Numbered from the stretch's first letter, positions 1 through 8,997 are shown. The stretch: 54,303 bases of DNA from JBEBSD01 sp040394475 (GCA_040394475.1 JBEBSD010000042.1:1-54303), one strand, 5' to 3'. Numbers and translations are program-made. Notes: generated by a model from the sequence alone, not told the origin.

Positions 1-50
1 CGACCTCAGGGTTATGAATCCTGCGCTCTAACCATCTGAGCTACCCCGCC
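1..50 (-). tRNA. tRNA with CAT anticodon (Met type), 5' part only
   Basis: Read on the minus strand, the sequence begins GGCGGGGTAGCTCAG, a normal acceptor and D-arm start. It continues through a D-loop with GGTTAGAGC and an anticodon loop TTCATAA, so the anticodon is CAT. The window edge cuts the gene after the variable region, so the T-arm and 3' acceptor strand are missing. CAT could be elongator Met, initiator Met or lysidine-modified Ile. The full acceptor stem would be needed to decide, and elongator Met is my preference. Confidence 0.85.
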
Positions 51-206
51 GTTTGAATCGGAGTGCAAAAATAAGTAGTTGTTTTATAGGAAGCAACTAC
101 TTAGCGCCAAAAACAAGGTTTTTTTTGATCCACGCGATCCCCGGGCGGCATTCTCCGGAGAGCTGATTCCCCGGCTGCACCCTTCTCTAAACATTCCGGG
201 AATAAA

Positions 207-236
207 TTGGATGTTAAAAATGTTTTTACTACTTTG
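207..236 (+). promoter_or_regulatory. Possible Bacteroidota-type promoter for the START-like/lptF pair
   Basis: A TTG (207-209) is followed 19 bases later by CTACTTTG (229-236), which keeps the TTTG core but misses the TA of the TAnnTTTG consensus. It lies 35 bases before the first gene. The match is imperfect, so this is a candidate only. Confidence 0.35.
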
Positions 237-270
237 ACCGCACCGACCCATACATTAAATCAGATAGACT

Positions 271-660
271 ATGGAAAAATACAAATTTGTTACTGAATAC
301 GAATTAAGATCCTCTCCCAAAGTGTTATTTCCGTATATCAGTACCGCTTCCGGACTGGAGCAATGGTTTGCCGAAAAAGTAGTGATTTTGCCGGATCAGC
401 GCTTCGATATTCAATGGGACGGAGATAGTCATATCGCGCGCATGGTTTCACACCGGTTAAACAAAGCGGTGAAGTATGAATTTGAGCCGGCAACGGAAGA
501 TACCGACCCGGCCTATATTGAATTTAAGCTGGAAGTAAGTGACCTGACACAGTCTACCTATCTGAAAATCATCGATTACTCGCTGAACTCCGATGAACAG
601 GAACTGATTTCGCTATGGAACGGTTTTATAGATCGTCTGAAAGATATTGTTGGAAGTTGA
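271..660 (+). CDS. START-like / AHSA1-type domain protein
   Basis: A 129-residue cytoplasmic protein without signal peptide or membrane segment. The N-terminal strand and helix (VTEYELRSSPKVLFPYIST, then GLEQWFAE) and a long C-terminal helix (ELISLWNGFIDRLKDIVG) are the usual layout of the small helix-grip START/AHSA1-like fold, which binds hydrophobic ligands or client proteins. No catalytic residues are apparent and the ligand is unknown. The stop codon is followed immediately by the ATG of the LptF/LptG-like permease, with no spacer, so the two are almost certainly co-transcribed and probably translationally coupled. That context hints at a link to envelope lipid biology, but this is inference only. 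Confidence 0.8.
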   Translation: MEKYKFVTEYELRSSPKVLFPYISTASGLEQWFAEKVVILPDQRFDIQWDGDSHIARMVSHRLNKAVKYEFEPATEDTDPAYIEFKLEVSDLTQSTYLKIIDYSLNSDEQELISLWNGFIDRLKDIVGS

Positions 661-2178
661 ATGAGAAAGCTGGATAAGCTGGTATTACTGTCCTTTTGGG
701 GACCCTTTTTTGTAACCCTGTCGGTGGTTGTCTTCATTTTCCTGATGAAGGTGATGATTTTTTATATCGACGATTTTGTCTCCAAGGACATCGGGTTGAT
801 GGATTACGCCAGGTTGTTCACTTTTTTTGCACTGGGGACCATCCCGAAGGCGCTCCCGCTGGCCCTGTTGCTGGCCTCGCTGATGGCATATGGCAACCTG
901 GGAGAGTTTTTTGAGCTGACGGCCATTAAAGGAGCCGGCGTTTCGATGATCCGGGTGATGGCCCCTCTCTTTGTAATGGCGTTTTTTATCAGTATCGTTT
1001 CCTTTTTTTTCAACGACAGGGTAGCGCCTTGGGCAAACCTGAAGGCATACAGTCTGCTGTATGATATCAAAACCACCAAGGCTACCATGAAGATCAAGGA
1101 GGGGATTTTTTACAACGACCTTCCAGGGTACAGCATCAAGGTAGATAAAAAACTGCCCGACGGGAAGACCATGCTGGGAATGGTCATCTACAAACATGAT
1201 CCAAGGGCCTATGAAAGAGGCAATACCCAGATCATCCTGGCAGACTCGGGCAGGATGTATACGATTAACAATAACAGTTACCTGGTATTTGAACTCTTTA
1301 ACGGAAACGATTACCAGGAAGTCGTGGACGGGTTGTCGGGCAGCAGGGTTTCCTATTCCAATGTTTCCGCTACCAACAAACCGCAGGACCTGGCTAAATT
1401 TATGCGCAACCGCTTCGATAGCTACAAGCTGGTGATCAGCCTGTCTTCATTTGGCATGAAACGAACCGATGAGGAGCAGTTCAAATACCATGCCTATATG
1501 AAGAACATCACCGAACTGACGCAAGCAGCGGATTCAGTGAAGCGGGATTATGATGCCACCCGGCAGAACCTGGTTCCCAACAGCAAGCAATATTATTCCT
1601 ATAATTTTAAAACAGAAGACTCTACGTACTTCCGAACGGTTACACCGGGGACCTGGGTAGATTCCCTGCTGGCTGTCCCGCTTTCGGACAGCCTTCAGAA
1701 AGTGGTCCTGACGACTGCGAAAAATGCGGCTTCCAGTCTGGCAGGCTTTGCCTCTACCAATACGTCTTACCTGAAAACAAAAATAAAGGATGGCAATACC
1801 TATGCACTCGAAAAGCAGCAGAAGTTTGCCGCGGCTCTGTCGTGCCTGATTCTGTGCCTGATTGGCGCTCCGTTGGGGGCAATTATTAAAAAGGGAGGCT
1901 TTGGCGTGCCGGTCCTGATATCCATTGTTTTTTATATCCTGATGTATGTGCTGAACATCCAGGGAGAGAAATATGTAAAAGAAGGAGTGTTGAGTGTCAC
2001 CATAGGTTCATGGCTCTCCAATGTGGTCCTGCTGTTGTTCGGGATCTATTTTACCGGCCGTGCTAAAAATGACTCCCGGCTGTTTGATAAAGATGTTTAC
2101 CTGATTTTTATAGATAAATGGCGCCACCGGCTCGTCACCTGGATCGGTGCAGTTGCAGGCAGGAGAGTAACCGGGTAA
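661..2178 (+). CDS. LptF/LptG family permease (YjgP/YjgQ)
   Basis: A 505-residue inner-membrane protein predicted to be the transmembrane part of the LptB2FG transporter that extracts LPS for delivery to the outer membrane. Three hydrophobic helices lie in the first ~120 residues (about 9-33, 55-78, 98-118). A long periplasmic region with the expected beta-rich character follows (about 125-385), then three more helices (about 388-412, 418-435, 447-468). Motifs such as LIGAPLGAIIKKGGFG at the start of the C-terminal helices are typical. It is longer than the ~360-residue proteobacterial proteins because of the enlarged periplasmic part, which is common in Bacteroidota. I cannot tell LptF from LptG by eye. 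It starts directly after the START-like gene. Confidence 0.88.
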   Translation: MRKLDKLVLLSFWGPFFVTLSVVVFIFLMKVMIFYIDDFVSKDIGLMDYARLFTFFALGTIPKALPLALLLASLMAYGNLGEFFELTAIKGAGVSMIRVMAPLFVMAFFISIVSFFFNDRVAPWANLKAYSLLYDIKTTKATMKIKEGIFYNDLPGYSIKVDKKLPDGKTMLGMVIYKHDPRAYERGNTQIILADSGRMYTINNNSYLVFELFNGNDYQEVVDGLSGSRVSYSNVSATNKPQDLAKFMRNRFDSYKLVISLSSFGMKRTDEEQFKYHAYMKNITELTQAADSVKRDYDATRQNLVPNSKQYYSYNFKTEDSTYFRTVTPGTWVDSLLAVPLSDSLQKVVLTTAKNAASSLAGFASTNTSYLKTKIKDGNTYALEKQQKFAAALSCLILCLIGAPLGAIIKKGGFGVPVLISIVFYILMYVLNIQGEKYVKEGVLSVTIGSWLSNVVLLLFGIYFTGRAKNDSRLFDKDVYLIFIDKWRHRLVTWIGAVAGRRVTG

Positions 2179-2230
2179 AGCGGAGCCTTGTGACCTCCCG
2201 GTATTTATTTCGTCTATAGGGAGTCAAAGC

Positions 2231-2261
2231 TTGTATTTTACGAAGAAACCATCTAATTTTG
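2231..2261 (+). promoter_or_regulatory. Promoter of rpsO (TTG-N20-TAATTTTG)
   Basis: TTG at 2231-2233, a 20-base spacer, then TAATTTTG at 2254-2261. This is an exact fit to the Bacteroidota primary-sigma consensus TTG/TAnnTTTG, located 37 bases before the rpsO ATG. Confidence 0.75.
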
Positions 2262-2298
2262 CGGCTGTTTTAAAAATTAACTATCTGTTGTTACAATT

Positions 2299-2574
2299 AT
2301 GTATTTAACCACGGAAAAGAAGAAAGAAATCTTCGGAACCAAAGGCTTTAGCAGATCTGAAGCAGACACGGGCTCTCCTGAGTCTCAAATTGCCCTTTTT
2401 ACTTACAGGATTAATCATTTGACCGAACACCTTAAGATTCATCGCAAGGATACCGGCTCGCGTCAGGGTTTATTAAAGCTGGTAGGTAAGCGTAGAAGAT
2501 TATTGGATTATTTGCACAAGAACAATATCGACCGCTATCGTGCCATCATTGCAGAACTAGGATTGCGTAAGTAA
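2299..2574 (+). CDS. rpsO: 30S ribosomal protein S15
   Basis: A 91-residue protein of normal S15 length, binding 16S rRNA in the platform of the small subunit. The conserved segments DTGSPESQIALFTYRI (about residues 21-36) and LVGKRRRLLDYLHKN (about 60-74) are present, together with the intervening HRKDTGSRQGL that contacts rRNA. It has its own consensus promoter and is followed by a strong hairpin-plus-T-run before pnp. The rpsO-pnp order is widely conserved. The intervening hairpin suggests that most transcripts end before pnp, or that it is an attenuator or processing site. Confidence 0.98.
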   Translation: MYLTTEKKKEIFGTKGFSRSEADTGSPESQIALFTYRINHLTEHLKIHRKDTGSRQGLLKLVGKRRRLLDYLHKNNIDRYRAIIAELGLRK

Positions 2575-2584
2575 CTACTTTAAC

Positions 2585-2625
2585 AAATCAGGGAATTTGC
2601 TACCGGTAAGTTCCCTGATTTTTGT
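2585..2625 (+). terminator. Rho-independent terminator after rpsO
   Basis: AAATCAGGGAA (2585-2595) pairs perfectly with TTCCCTGATTT (2611-2621) around a 15-base loop, followed by more T residues. It sits 11 bases after the rpsO stop. In other bacteria this gap also holds RNase processing sites that control pnp expression. Confidence 0.85.
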
Positions 2626-2769
2626 ATAAAGTTAATACCCCCAGCCGGTTAGAAAAAATAATTAAGATTTATCAATATAAATTTCATCCTGGAATCTTTT
2701 AACACTAAAATAAATAACTGTCGTGATGTATTAAGGTGGTTATAAGCGGTTCTTGTCTATAAAAAAAAT

Positions 2770-4914
2770 ATGCAATTTAATATCATTTCAAAAACCATCA
2801 CGTTACCTGACGGTCGTACCATCACCCTTGAAACCGGAAAATTAGCCAAACAAGCGGATGGATCTGTGCTGGTAAGAATGGGTAACACCATGCTTCTTGC
2901 TACCGTAGTAGCCAATAAAGAGATCCGCCCAGGCGTTGATTTTTTGCCACTGTCTGTTGATTACCAGGAAAAATTTGCTTCGGCCGGTCGTATCCCGGGC
3001 AGCTTTATGCGCCGTGAAGGAAAGCTTTCCGATCACGAAGTACTGATTTGCCGGCTGGTTGACCGTGCGATCCGCCCCTTATTTCCGGAAGATTATCATG
3101 CAGAAGTGCAGATCAATATTTTCCTGATCTCTGCCGATCCGGATGCGTTGCCGGACGCGCTGGCTTCCCTGGCGGCAACTGCAGCCCTGATGGCGTCGGA
3201 TATTCCTTTTTATAAGCCTGTTTCAGAAGCGCGGGTAGCCAAGATAAAAGGGGAGTATGTAATCAACCCGACGAGTACGGCATTGAAGGAAGCGACGATT
3301 GACCTGTTGGTAGGAGCGACCTACAACGACATCACCATGGTCGAAGGAGAGCTCGACGAAGTGTCGGAAGAAGAGGTCATCGAAGCCATTCAGGTTGCCC
3401 ATGAAGCGATCAAGATACAATGTCTTGCGTTGAAAGAGTTTGAAGAGGCTTGCGGAAAACAAACCAAACGGGAGTATGTCGGCGATGCTGAGGATGAAGC
3501 CTTAAAAGCGAAAATCCGGGCATTTGCCTATAACCGGATTTATGCCGTAGCCCAGTCGGGTTCCGGAAAGCAGGCCCGTAAAGAGGGGAACCAAGCCATT
3601 AAAGAAGAATTAATAGCGCTGCTTGAAGCGGAAAAAGGGGAAGAAGAGGAACTCAGCGCCGAGCTCATCAGCCGTTATTTGCACGACCTGGAATGGGAAG
3701 CGGCCCGCCGGCTGGTGTTGGATGAAAGAAAGCGCCTGGATGGCAGGAAACTGGATGAAGTACGTCCGATTGCGAGCGAGGTAGACTTTCTACCCAGCGC
3801 GCATGGTTCTGCCCTGTTTACCAGAGGGGAGACGCAATCGTTGACTACCGTTACCCTGGGTACCAAACTGGATGAACAAATCATTGACACGGCCATGTAT
3901 TATGGCTACAATAAGTTCCTGCTGCATTATAATTTCCCCGGATTTTCAACCGGAGAAGTAAAACCAAACCGCGGACCGGGCAGGAGAGAAGTAGGGCACG
4001 GTAACCTTGCGTTGCGCGCCTTGAAAAAAGTGCTTCCGGTTGGAGAAGACAACCCGTATACAATCCGTATCGTTTCCGATATCCTGGAGTCGAACGGTTC
4101 TTCTTCCATGGCAACCGTTTGTGCGGGTTCACTCGCATTGATGGACTCCGGCCTGCCGATCAAAGCCCCCGTATCCGGAATTGCTATGGGGATGATTTCC
4201 GATGCCGAAACCGGAAAGTATGCTATCCTTTCGGATATCCTCGGAGATGAAGATCACCTGGGGGACATGGACTTTAAAGTAACAGGTACGGCAAAGGGGA
4301 TTACAGCCTGCCAGATGGATATCAAAGTCGATGGCTTGTCATTTGATGTGCTCAGAGAAGCCCTAAACCAGGCTAAAGCCGGAAGGTTGCACATTCTGGG
4401 CGAAATGAACAAAACACTTACGGCCAGTCGTCCGGAATTAAAACCTCATACGCCGCGTGCCGTCGTGATCAAAATTGACAAGGATCAGATCGGCGCCGTT
4501 ATCGGGCCCGGCGGGAAGGTCGTTCAGGAAATCCAGAAAGATTCCGGAGCCACCGTCAACATTGAAGAAAAAGATAATGCCGGCTTTGTGAGTATTTTCT
4601 CTGCCGATAAGGCCTCTATGGACAAAGCGGTTGCCCGGGTGAAGGGAATTGTTTCCGTACCCGAAGTAGGAGAAGTATACAGCGGGACCGTGAAAACGAT
4701 TATGCCGTTTGGCGCCTTTGTGGAATTCATGCCAGGAAAAGACGGACTTTTGCACATTTCCGAGATTACCTGGGAACGCCTGGAATCCATGGACGGTACG
4801 TTGCAGGTAGGTGAAAACGTGCAGGTTAAGCTGGTGGAAGTGGATAAAAAAACAGGAAAATTCCGCTTATCCAGAAAAGCACTTTTGCCGAAGCCTGAGA
4901 ACAAAAATAAGTAA
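2770..4914 (+). CDS. pnp: Polyribonucleotide nucleotidyltransferase (PNPase)
   Basis: A 714-residue 3'-to-5' phosphorolytic exoribonuclease of the RNA degradosome. In order it has a first RNase PH domain (about 10-145), an alpha-helical linker with many Glu residues (about 240-300), a second RNase PH domain (about 325-550, with FTRGETQSLTTVTLGT and GDEDHLGDMDFKVTG), a KH domain (about 562-620, GxxG seen as IGPGGK) and an S1 domain (about 634-704, GTVKTIMPFGAFVEF). The length and domain order are those of a full bacterial PNPase. It lies between rpsO and rpoD on the same strand. The upstream gap (2622-2769) is AT-rich and may hold a separate promoter that I could not assign. Confidence 0.98.
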   Translation: MQFNIISKTITLPDGRTITLETGKLAKQADGSVLVRMGNTMLLATVVANKEIRPGVDFLPLSVDYQEKFASAGRIPGSFMRREGKLSDHEVLICRLVDRAIRPLFPEDYHAEVQINIFLISADPDALPDALASLAATAALMASDIPFYKPVSEARVAKIKGEYVINPTSTALKEATIDLLVGATYNDITMVEGELDEVSEEEVIEAIQVAHEAIKIQCLALKEFEEACGKQTKREYVGDAEDEALKAKIRAFAYNRIYAVAQSGSGKQARKEGNQAIKEELIALLEAEKGEEEELSAELISRYLHDLEWEAARRLVLDERKRLDGRKLDEVRPIASEVDFLPSAHGSALFTRGETQSLTTVTLGTKLDEQIIDTAMYYGYNKFLLHYNFPGFSTGEVKPNRGPGRREVGHGNLALRALKKVLPVGEDNPYTIRIVSDILESNGSSSMATVCAGSLALMDSGLPIKAPVSGIAMGMISDAETGKYAILSDILGDEDHLGDMDFKVTGTAKGITACQMDIKVDGLSFDVLREALNQAKAGRLHILGEMNKTLTASRPELKPHTPRAVVIKIDKDQIGAVIGPGGKVVQEIQKDSGATVNIEEKDNAGFVSIFSADKASMDKAVARVKGIVSVPEVGEVYSGTVKTIMPFGAFVEFMPGKDGLLHISEITWERLESMDGTLQVGENVQVKLVEVDKKTGKFRLSRKALLPKPENKNK

Positions 4915-4987
4915 TTTCATGTTTTCAGGTAGATAATGGATTGTTGTGAATTTCGTTATGTTCACGTATTGTAATTATTTAGAATAG

Positions 4988-5851
4988 ATGAGACAGCTAA
5001 AGATAAGCAAACAGATTACCAACCGTGAGAGCCAGTCACTCGATAAGTATCTGCAGGAAATAGGCAAAGTAGACTTATTGACACCGGATGAGGAGGTCAT
5101 TCTGGCGCAAAAAATACGGGACGGTGATCAGCTTTCACTTGAGCGGCTGACAAAAGCGAATTTAAGATTTGTAGTTTCGGTAGCAAAGCAATATCAAAAC
5201 CAGGGGCTTTCTCTGGGCGATCTGATTAATGAAGGAAACCTGGGATTGATCAAAGCGGCGCAGCGGTTCGATGAAACGCGTGGTTTTAAGTTTATATCTT
5301 ATGCAGTATGGTGGATCCGGCAATCGATCCTGCAGGCGCTGGCCGAGCAATCACGGATTGTACGCCTGCCGCTGAACCGCGTCGGCTCGTTGAACAAAAT
5401 TTCCAAAACCTTCTCGGAACTGGAACAGAAGTTTGAAAGAGAACCCTCGCCGGAAGAGCTTGCGGAAGTCCTGGAAATTTCTTCCTCGGAAGTGGTCGAT
5501 ACCATGAAAATTTCAGGCCGCCACGTTTCCATGGACGCTCCGTTTGTTCAGGGAGAAGAAAACAGCCTGCTGGATGTGCTGGAAAATGATACCGATGATA
5601 AACCCGACAGCGGTCTGGTCAATGAGTCGCTCCGGAAGGAGGTGCAACGGGCTTTGTCGACACTTACCCAACGGGAGGCAGACGTGATCGCGCTTTATTT
5701 CGGATTGAACGGAGAACATGCCATGACCCTGGAAGAAATCGGTGAAAAGTTCAACCTTACCCGTGAAAGGGTACGTCAGATTAAGGAAAAAGCCATCCGC
5801 CGTTTACGGCATGCTTCGCGCAGCAAAGCGTTGAAAACATATTTAGGGTAA
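4988..5851 (+). CDS. rpoD: Primary RNA polymerase sigma factor (RpoD/SigA type)
   Basis: A 287-residue sigma-70 factor that directs RNA polymerase to housekeeping promoters. It starts MRQLKISKQITNRESQSLDK and has region 1.2 (LDKYLQEIGKVDLLTPDEE), region 2 with the -10 reading helix (YAVWWIRQSILQALAEQSR, about 103-121), region 3, and a region 4.2 helix-turn-helix (MTLEEIGEKFNLTRERVRQI, about 245-264). It lacks region 1.1 and the long spacer of proteobacterial RpoD. This compact form is the primary sigma factor in Bacteroidota and matches the TTG/TAnnTTTG promoters found across this window. It lies 73 bases after pnp and is followed by a clear terminator. Confidence 0.95.
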   Translation: MRQLKISKQITNRESQSLDKYLQEIGKVDLLTPDEEVILAQKIRDGDQLSLERLTKANLRFVVSVAKQYQNQGLSLGDLINEGNLGLIKAAQRFDETRGFKFISYAVWWIRQSILQALAEQSRIVRLPLNRVGSLNKISKTFSELEQKFEREPSPEELAEVLEISSSEVVDTMKISGRHVSMDAPFVQGEENSLLDVLENDTDDKPDSGLVNESLRKEVQRALSTLTQREADVIALYFGLNGEHAMTLEEIGEKFNLTRERVRQIKEKAIRRLRHASRSKALKTYLG

Positions 5852-5872
5852 GCAACCCGGATAGTACTGATG

Positions 5873-5904
5873 AAAGGCCTCTTTTTACGAAAAGGGGCCT
5901 TTTT
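5873..5904 (+). terminator. Terminator after rpoD
   Basis: AAAGGCCTCTTTT (from 5873) is complementary, with one mismatched pair, to the downstream AAAAGGGGCCTTT, followed by more T residues up to 5904. It lies 22 bases after the rpoD stop and 22 bases before menD. Confidence 0.8.
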
Positions 5905-5925
5905 AATGCATCTAAACCTTATAAA

Positions 5926-7653
5926 ATGGCTGTTATCCAACCACTTATCGATCTGGTTGCCCTCGCAGAAGCACACGGCATTACCCATGCGGTGATATGT
6001 CCCGGCTCCAGGAGCGCTGCCATTACATTGGCTTTTGCACGGAATTCCAGGATGAACAATACAGTCGTTATGGACGAACGGGCGGGCGGCTATATAGCCC
6101 TGGGAATGGCGCAGCAACTGGATCGGCCCGTAGCCTTGGTCTGCACTTCAGGAACGGCAGCCTATAATTTCGCGCCGGCGGTAACAGAGGCATTCTTCCA
6201 GCAAATCCCGCTATTGGTGCTGACAGCCGACCGGCCTGCAGAATGGATCCATCAGCAAGACGGACAGACCCTCTACCAAACCGGGATCTACGGTCCTCAC
6301 GTAAAAAAGCATGAAACGTTTCCGGCCGGAAGTTCGCACGCGGACGAGGTATGGCATGCCAACCGTATCGTCAACGACATCATACTGACCGCCGACAGGA
6401 TCCCCAAAGGGCCGGTTCACCTCAATATCCCCATCCGTGAACCCTTTTATCCCGGGACAGCGGAATCCTTTATGCCTTCGGCCTCCGTACGGAAAATCGA
6501 GCGGATCGCAGCAGAACCCGGCTTGCCGGTGCCGGTATGGCACCAATTGCAGGACGAGTGGGAGGATGCCGGAACGATTCTCATTGCAGGCGGGCAGCAT
6601 CCCTGTATACCGGCGCTTAACAAGGTGCTCGGTCAGATCACCGAAGAGTGGGGAATTCCGGTGCTGGGGGACATTACGAGTAACCTGCAGGGGAACCCGG
6701 AATTCATTACCCGTCATGATTTATTTCTCCGGTCAGGCACTTCCGCCGGCTTAAAACCTGACCTGCTGCTTACGTTCGGGCAATCGTTTCTTTCCAAACC
6801 GCTCAAGCTCTTTCTGCGGAATAACCCACCCCGTATGCACTGGCATATCGGGGAAGGAACGCACCTGGTCGATACATTTCAGTCGCTGACGCATATAATC
6901 CCGGTGTCCCCGGTCTATTTTTTCAACAAACTGCTCGAGGATATTGACTATAAGCGGTTTCTGGAAAATGACGAAGAGAGCCCCTCCCCGGTCTACAAGG
7001 AAAACTGGTTAGGGGCCGAGCGGCGCGCCCTGCGCCTTTTTCATGACTGTCTTCAGAAAATGCCAGTGTTAAATGATTTAACACTGGTAGAAAAATTGCT
7101 TTCCCTTCTTCCTGACGGGGCTCAGGTCCATTTGGGGAACAGTATGCCTGTCCGGTACGCCAACCTGATCGGGCGGCCGCATCAACAGGTGCATGCGGTT
7201 TATGCCAACCGGGGAACCAGCGGTATCGACGGTTGTGTCAGTACCGCGGTAGGGGCTGCCCTGGTCTCCGCCGAACCTGTTTACCTCCTGGTAGGCGACG
7301 TGACGTTTCTTTACGACCGGAACGGACTGCTCCTCGAATCCCTTCCCGGGAACCTCAAAATTGTCGTCATCAACAACGGGGGCGGCAACATCTTCCGCCT
7401 GCTCCCGGGGCCTGACCGGCAGCCCGAGCTGGAAAGGTATTTCGAAACAAAGCATTCCTATTCGGCTAAAAGCGCCGCCGCTGACAGCGGTCTTTCTTAC
7501 TTTGTCGTACAGGAATTTGAAAAGCTGGAGGAGACCCTCCGTGCATTTGTCGGGCACCCGGGGATCGCCTTACTGGAAGCCTTCACCGACCCGGTGGTAA
7601 ACCAGACGCACTACCGCAAGTTATTACAAACCCTGGAGGAACAGGGCGGCTAA
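5926..7653 (+). CDS. menD: MenD, SEPHCHC synthase (menaquinone biosynthesis)
   Basis: A 575-residue thiamine-diphosphate enzyme that joins 2-oxoglutarate (decarboxylated) to isochorismate in menaquinone synthesis. The start VICPGSRSAAITLAFAR (about 23-39) is the family signature. Glu51 in MDERAGGYIALG is the expected glutamate that activates ThDP. The C-terminal ThDP/Mg region has GDVTFLYDRNGLL and INNGGGNIFRLLPG. Its length is normal for MenD. Other men genes are not in this window, so menD stands apart from the pathway cluster here. It lies just after the rpoD terminator and its 3' end overlaps the convergent TPR gene by 4 bases. Confidence 0.95.
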   Translation: MAVIQPLIDLVALAEAHGITHAVICPGSRSAAITLAFARNSRMNNTVVMDERAGGYIALGMAQQLDRPVALVCTSGTAAYNFAPAVTEAFFQQIPLLVLTADRPAEWIHQQDGQTLYQTGIYGPHVKKHETFPAGSSHADEVWHANRIVNDIILTADRIPKGPVHLNIPIREPFYPGTAESFMPSASVRKIERIAAEPGLPVPVWHQLQDEWEDAGTILIAGGQHPCIPALNKVLGQITEEWGIPVLGDITSNLQGNPEFITRHDLFLRSGTSAGLKPDLLLTFGQSFLSKPLKLFLRNNPPRMHWHIGEGTHLVDTFQSLTHIIPVSPVYFFNKLLEDIDYKRFLENDEESPSPVYKENWLGAERRALRLFHDCLQKMPVLNDLTLVEKLLSLLPDGAQVHLGNSMPVRYANLIGRPHQQVHAVYANRGTSGIDGCVSTAVGAALVSAEPVYLLVGDVTFLYDRNGLLLESLPGNLKIVVINNGGGNIFRLLPGPDRQPELERYFETKHSYSAKSAAADSGLSYFVVQEFEKLEETLRAFVGHPGIALLEAFTDPVVNQTHYRKLLQTLEEQGG

Positions 7654-8678
7654 GGGCAATGTCGGGCTGCCAGTCCTTTGGAAAGGGAATCACCCAGCAC
7701 GATTCCTTGTTTCCACAGCTGGCAGGCTTTGCCCGGATCCGAGCTGCTGAAATAGGCTTCTCCGGCATATCCGTAGAGAAGGTCCACCGGTTGGCTGAGT
7801 GCAATGGCCTGATCAAAATACGTAATAGCCTGTTTATAATCGCCTTTACGGGAATAATACAGCCCGAGATTCCGAAGCACATAGCCATTGTCCGGTTGAT
7901 GCAGGAGCGACTTTTCCAGGTAGGGGAGCGCCTCCCCGGCTTTTCCTGTTTCCAGCAGGTAGTAGCCTTTGTTATTGAGTGCATACGGATCGTCCGGAGA
8001 AATGTTCAGCGCCCGGTCGAAATAACCGGCCGCTTCTTCCAATCCGTTCATTTTCATGGCAACCAATCCGAGGTTGTTAAGCGCTTCCTTTTGGGAGGGA
8101 TTCAGCTGCAGGGCCTTTTGAAAGTCGCTCCTGGCGAGCTCATAATGCTGCTCCTGAAAAAACAACACGCCCCTGTTGACCAGCGCTTCCACGTTCCGGT
8201 CCGAAAGTATTACTGCCCTGTCATAGGCAGCCATAGCGGCCGACGGGTTTCCCAGGCTCATTTCCAGGTTTCCTTTTACCAGGTGGTAATGCGTGGAGTC
8301 CTTGTAAATACTGGTCAAAAGGTCAAGATCTTTCCCCGCCATAGTCAGTCTGCCGATACGTAAAGCCGTTTCGGCACGGGCCAGGCGGGCTTCATGGAAC
8401 CCATTGTCCTTCTCCAGTGCCGTCGAAAGTGCTGTCAGCGCATCGCCGGGTTTTTCCAGCTGCAGCAGTGCAAGGCCCTTGTTTAAGTACGGGTCCGGAA
8501 AATCAGGATATTTACCGATCGCTTCCTCGTAATAACGTATAGCTTCTTTATAGTTACGGTCTGCAAATTGTGTATTCCCTTTCAGAAAAAAATTGGAAGC
8601 ATCTGCTTTATCCTGATTAGAACAGGCTGTTCCAGCCAACATTATCGCTATTCCTGCAATTATTACTTTTATTTTCAT
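7650..8678 (-). CDS. TPR-repeat lipoprotein
   Basis: A 342-residue protein starting MKIKVIIAGIAIMLAGTACS, a hydrophobic signal peptide ending in a Cys at position 19. The residues before Cys (G-T-A) are a slightly atypical lipobox, so lipid attachment is likely but not certain. The rest is a near-continuous row of about eight to nine tetratricopeptide repeats, for example YKEAIRYYEEAIGKYPDFPD and YELARSDFQKALQLNPSQKE, which form a protein-binding solenoid. No enzymatic domain is visible. The gene converges with menD, overlapping by 4 bases, and its 5' end faces the small gene at 8743. A role as a periplasmic or outer-membrane scaffold is inferred from structure only. Confidence 0.85.
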   Translation of the reverse strand: MKIKVIIAGIAIMLAGTACSNQDKADASNFFLKGNTQFADRNYKEAIRYYEEAIGKYPDFPDPYLNKGLALLQLEKPGDALTALSTALEKDNGFHEARLARAETALRIGRLTMAGKDLDLLTSIYKDSTHYHLVKGNLEMSLGNPSAAMAAYDRAVILSDRNVEALVNRGVLFFQEQHYELARSDFQKALQLNPSQKEALNNLGLVAMKMNGLEEAAGYFDRALNISPDDPYALNNKGYYLLETGKAGEALPYLEKSLLHQPDNGYVLRNLGLYYSRKGDYKQAITYFDQAIALSQPVDLLYGYAGEAYFSSSDPGKACQLWKQGIVLGDSLSKGLAARHCP

Positions 8679-8695
8679 GGATGATTACGGTTCAT

Positions 8696-8703
8696 TAATT
8701 TTG
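8696..8703 (+). promoter_or_regulatory. -7 element TAATTTTG before the 84-residue gene
   Basis: TAATTTTG fits the TAnnTTTG consensus. The -33 position 20 bases upstream reads TTT instead of TTG. It lies 39 bases before the ATG at 8743 and downstream of an alternative ATG at 8677, so it favours 8743 as the start. Confidence 0.5.
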
Positions 8704-8742
8704 CTGCCGACAATAGCAGCATTTTTATTTAATTCTGAAGCC

Positions 8743-8997
8743 ATGCGATACATCCGGGATATCCCGCACCCTTCCCACAAAATTAGCCTTTATCAGTGGA
8801 ATGGAAAATATCTGATCAAATTAGAAGCCGGCGGGATGTACGAACAGATCTATAAGCTGGATCAGACTGAAATTGGTTCGGAGGAAGAAATAGACCGGAT
8901 CCTTGACGAGGCATTCCTGAACCAGGCGGTAGACCGGTTCAGGCAGATGCACCAGGATTTTTATGATTCCCTCCGTCGCAATGAGCTCCTGTTCTGA
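8743..8997 (+). CDS. Small conserved-looking hypothetical protein (84 aa)
   Basis: I do not recognise a named family. From ATG 8743 the product is 84 residues, MRYIRDIPHPSHKISLYQWN onward, soluble, with many charged and aromatic residues and a likely helical second half (SEEEIDRILDEAFLNQAVDR). The reading frame is open back to ATG 8677, which would add 22 residues and overlap the start of the divergent TPR gene. That extension is rejected because a TAATTTTG promoter element lies inside it and its sequence is unlike the rest. Codon use and a compact amphipathic composition argue for a real gene. The function is unknown. Confidence 0.7.
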   Translation: MRYIRDIPHPSHKISLYQWNGKYLIKLEAGGMYEQIYKLDQTEIGSEEEIDRILDEAFLNQAVDRFRQMHQDFYDSLRRNELLF

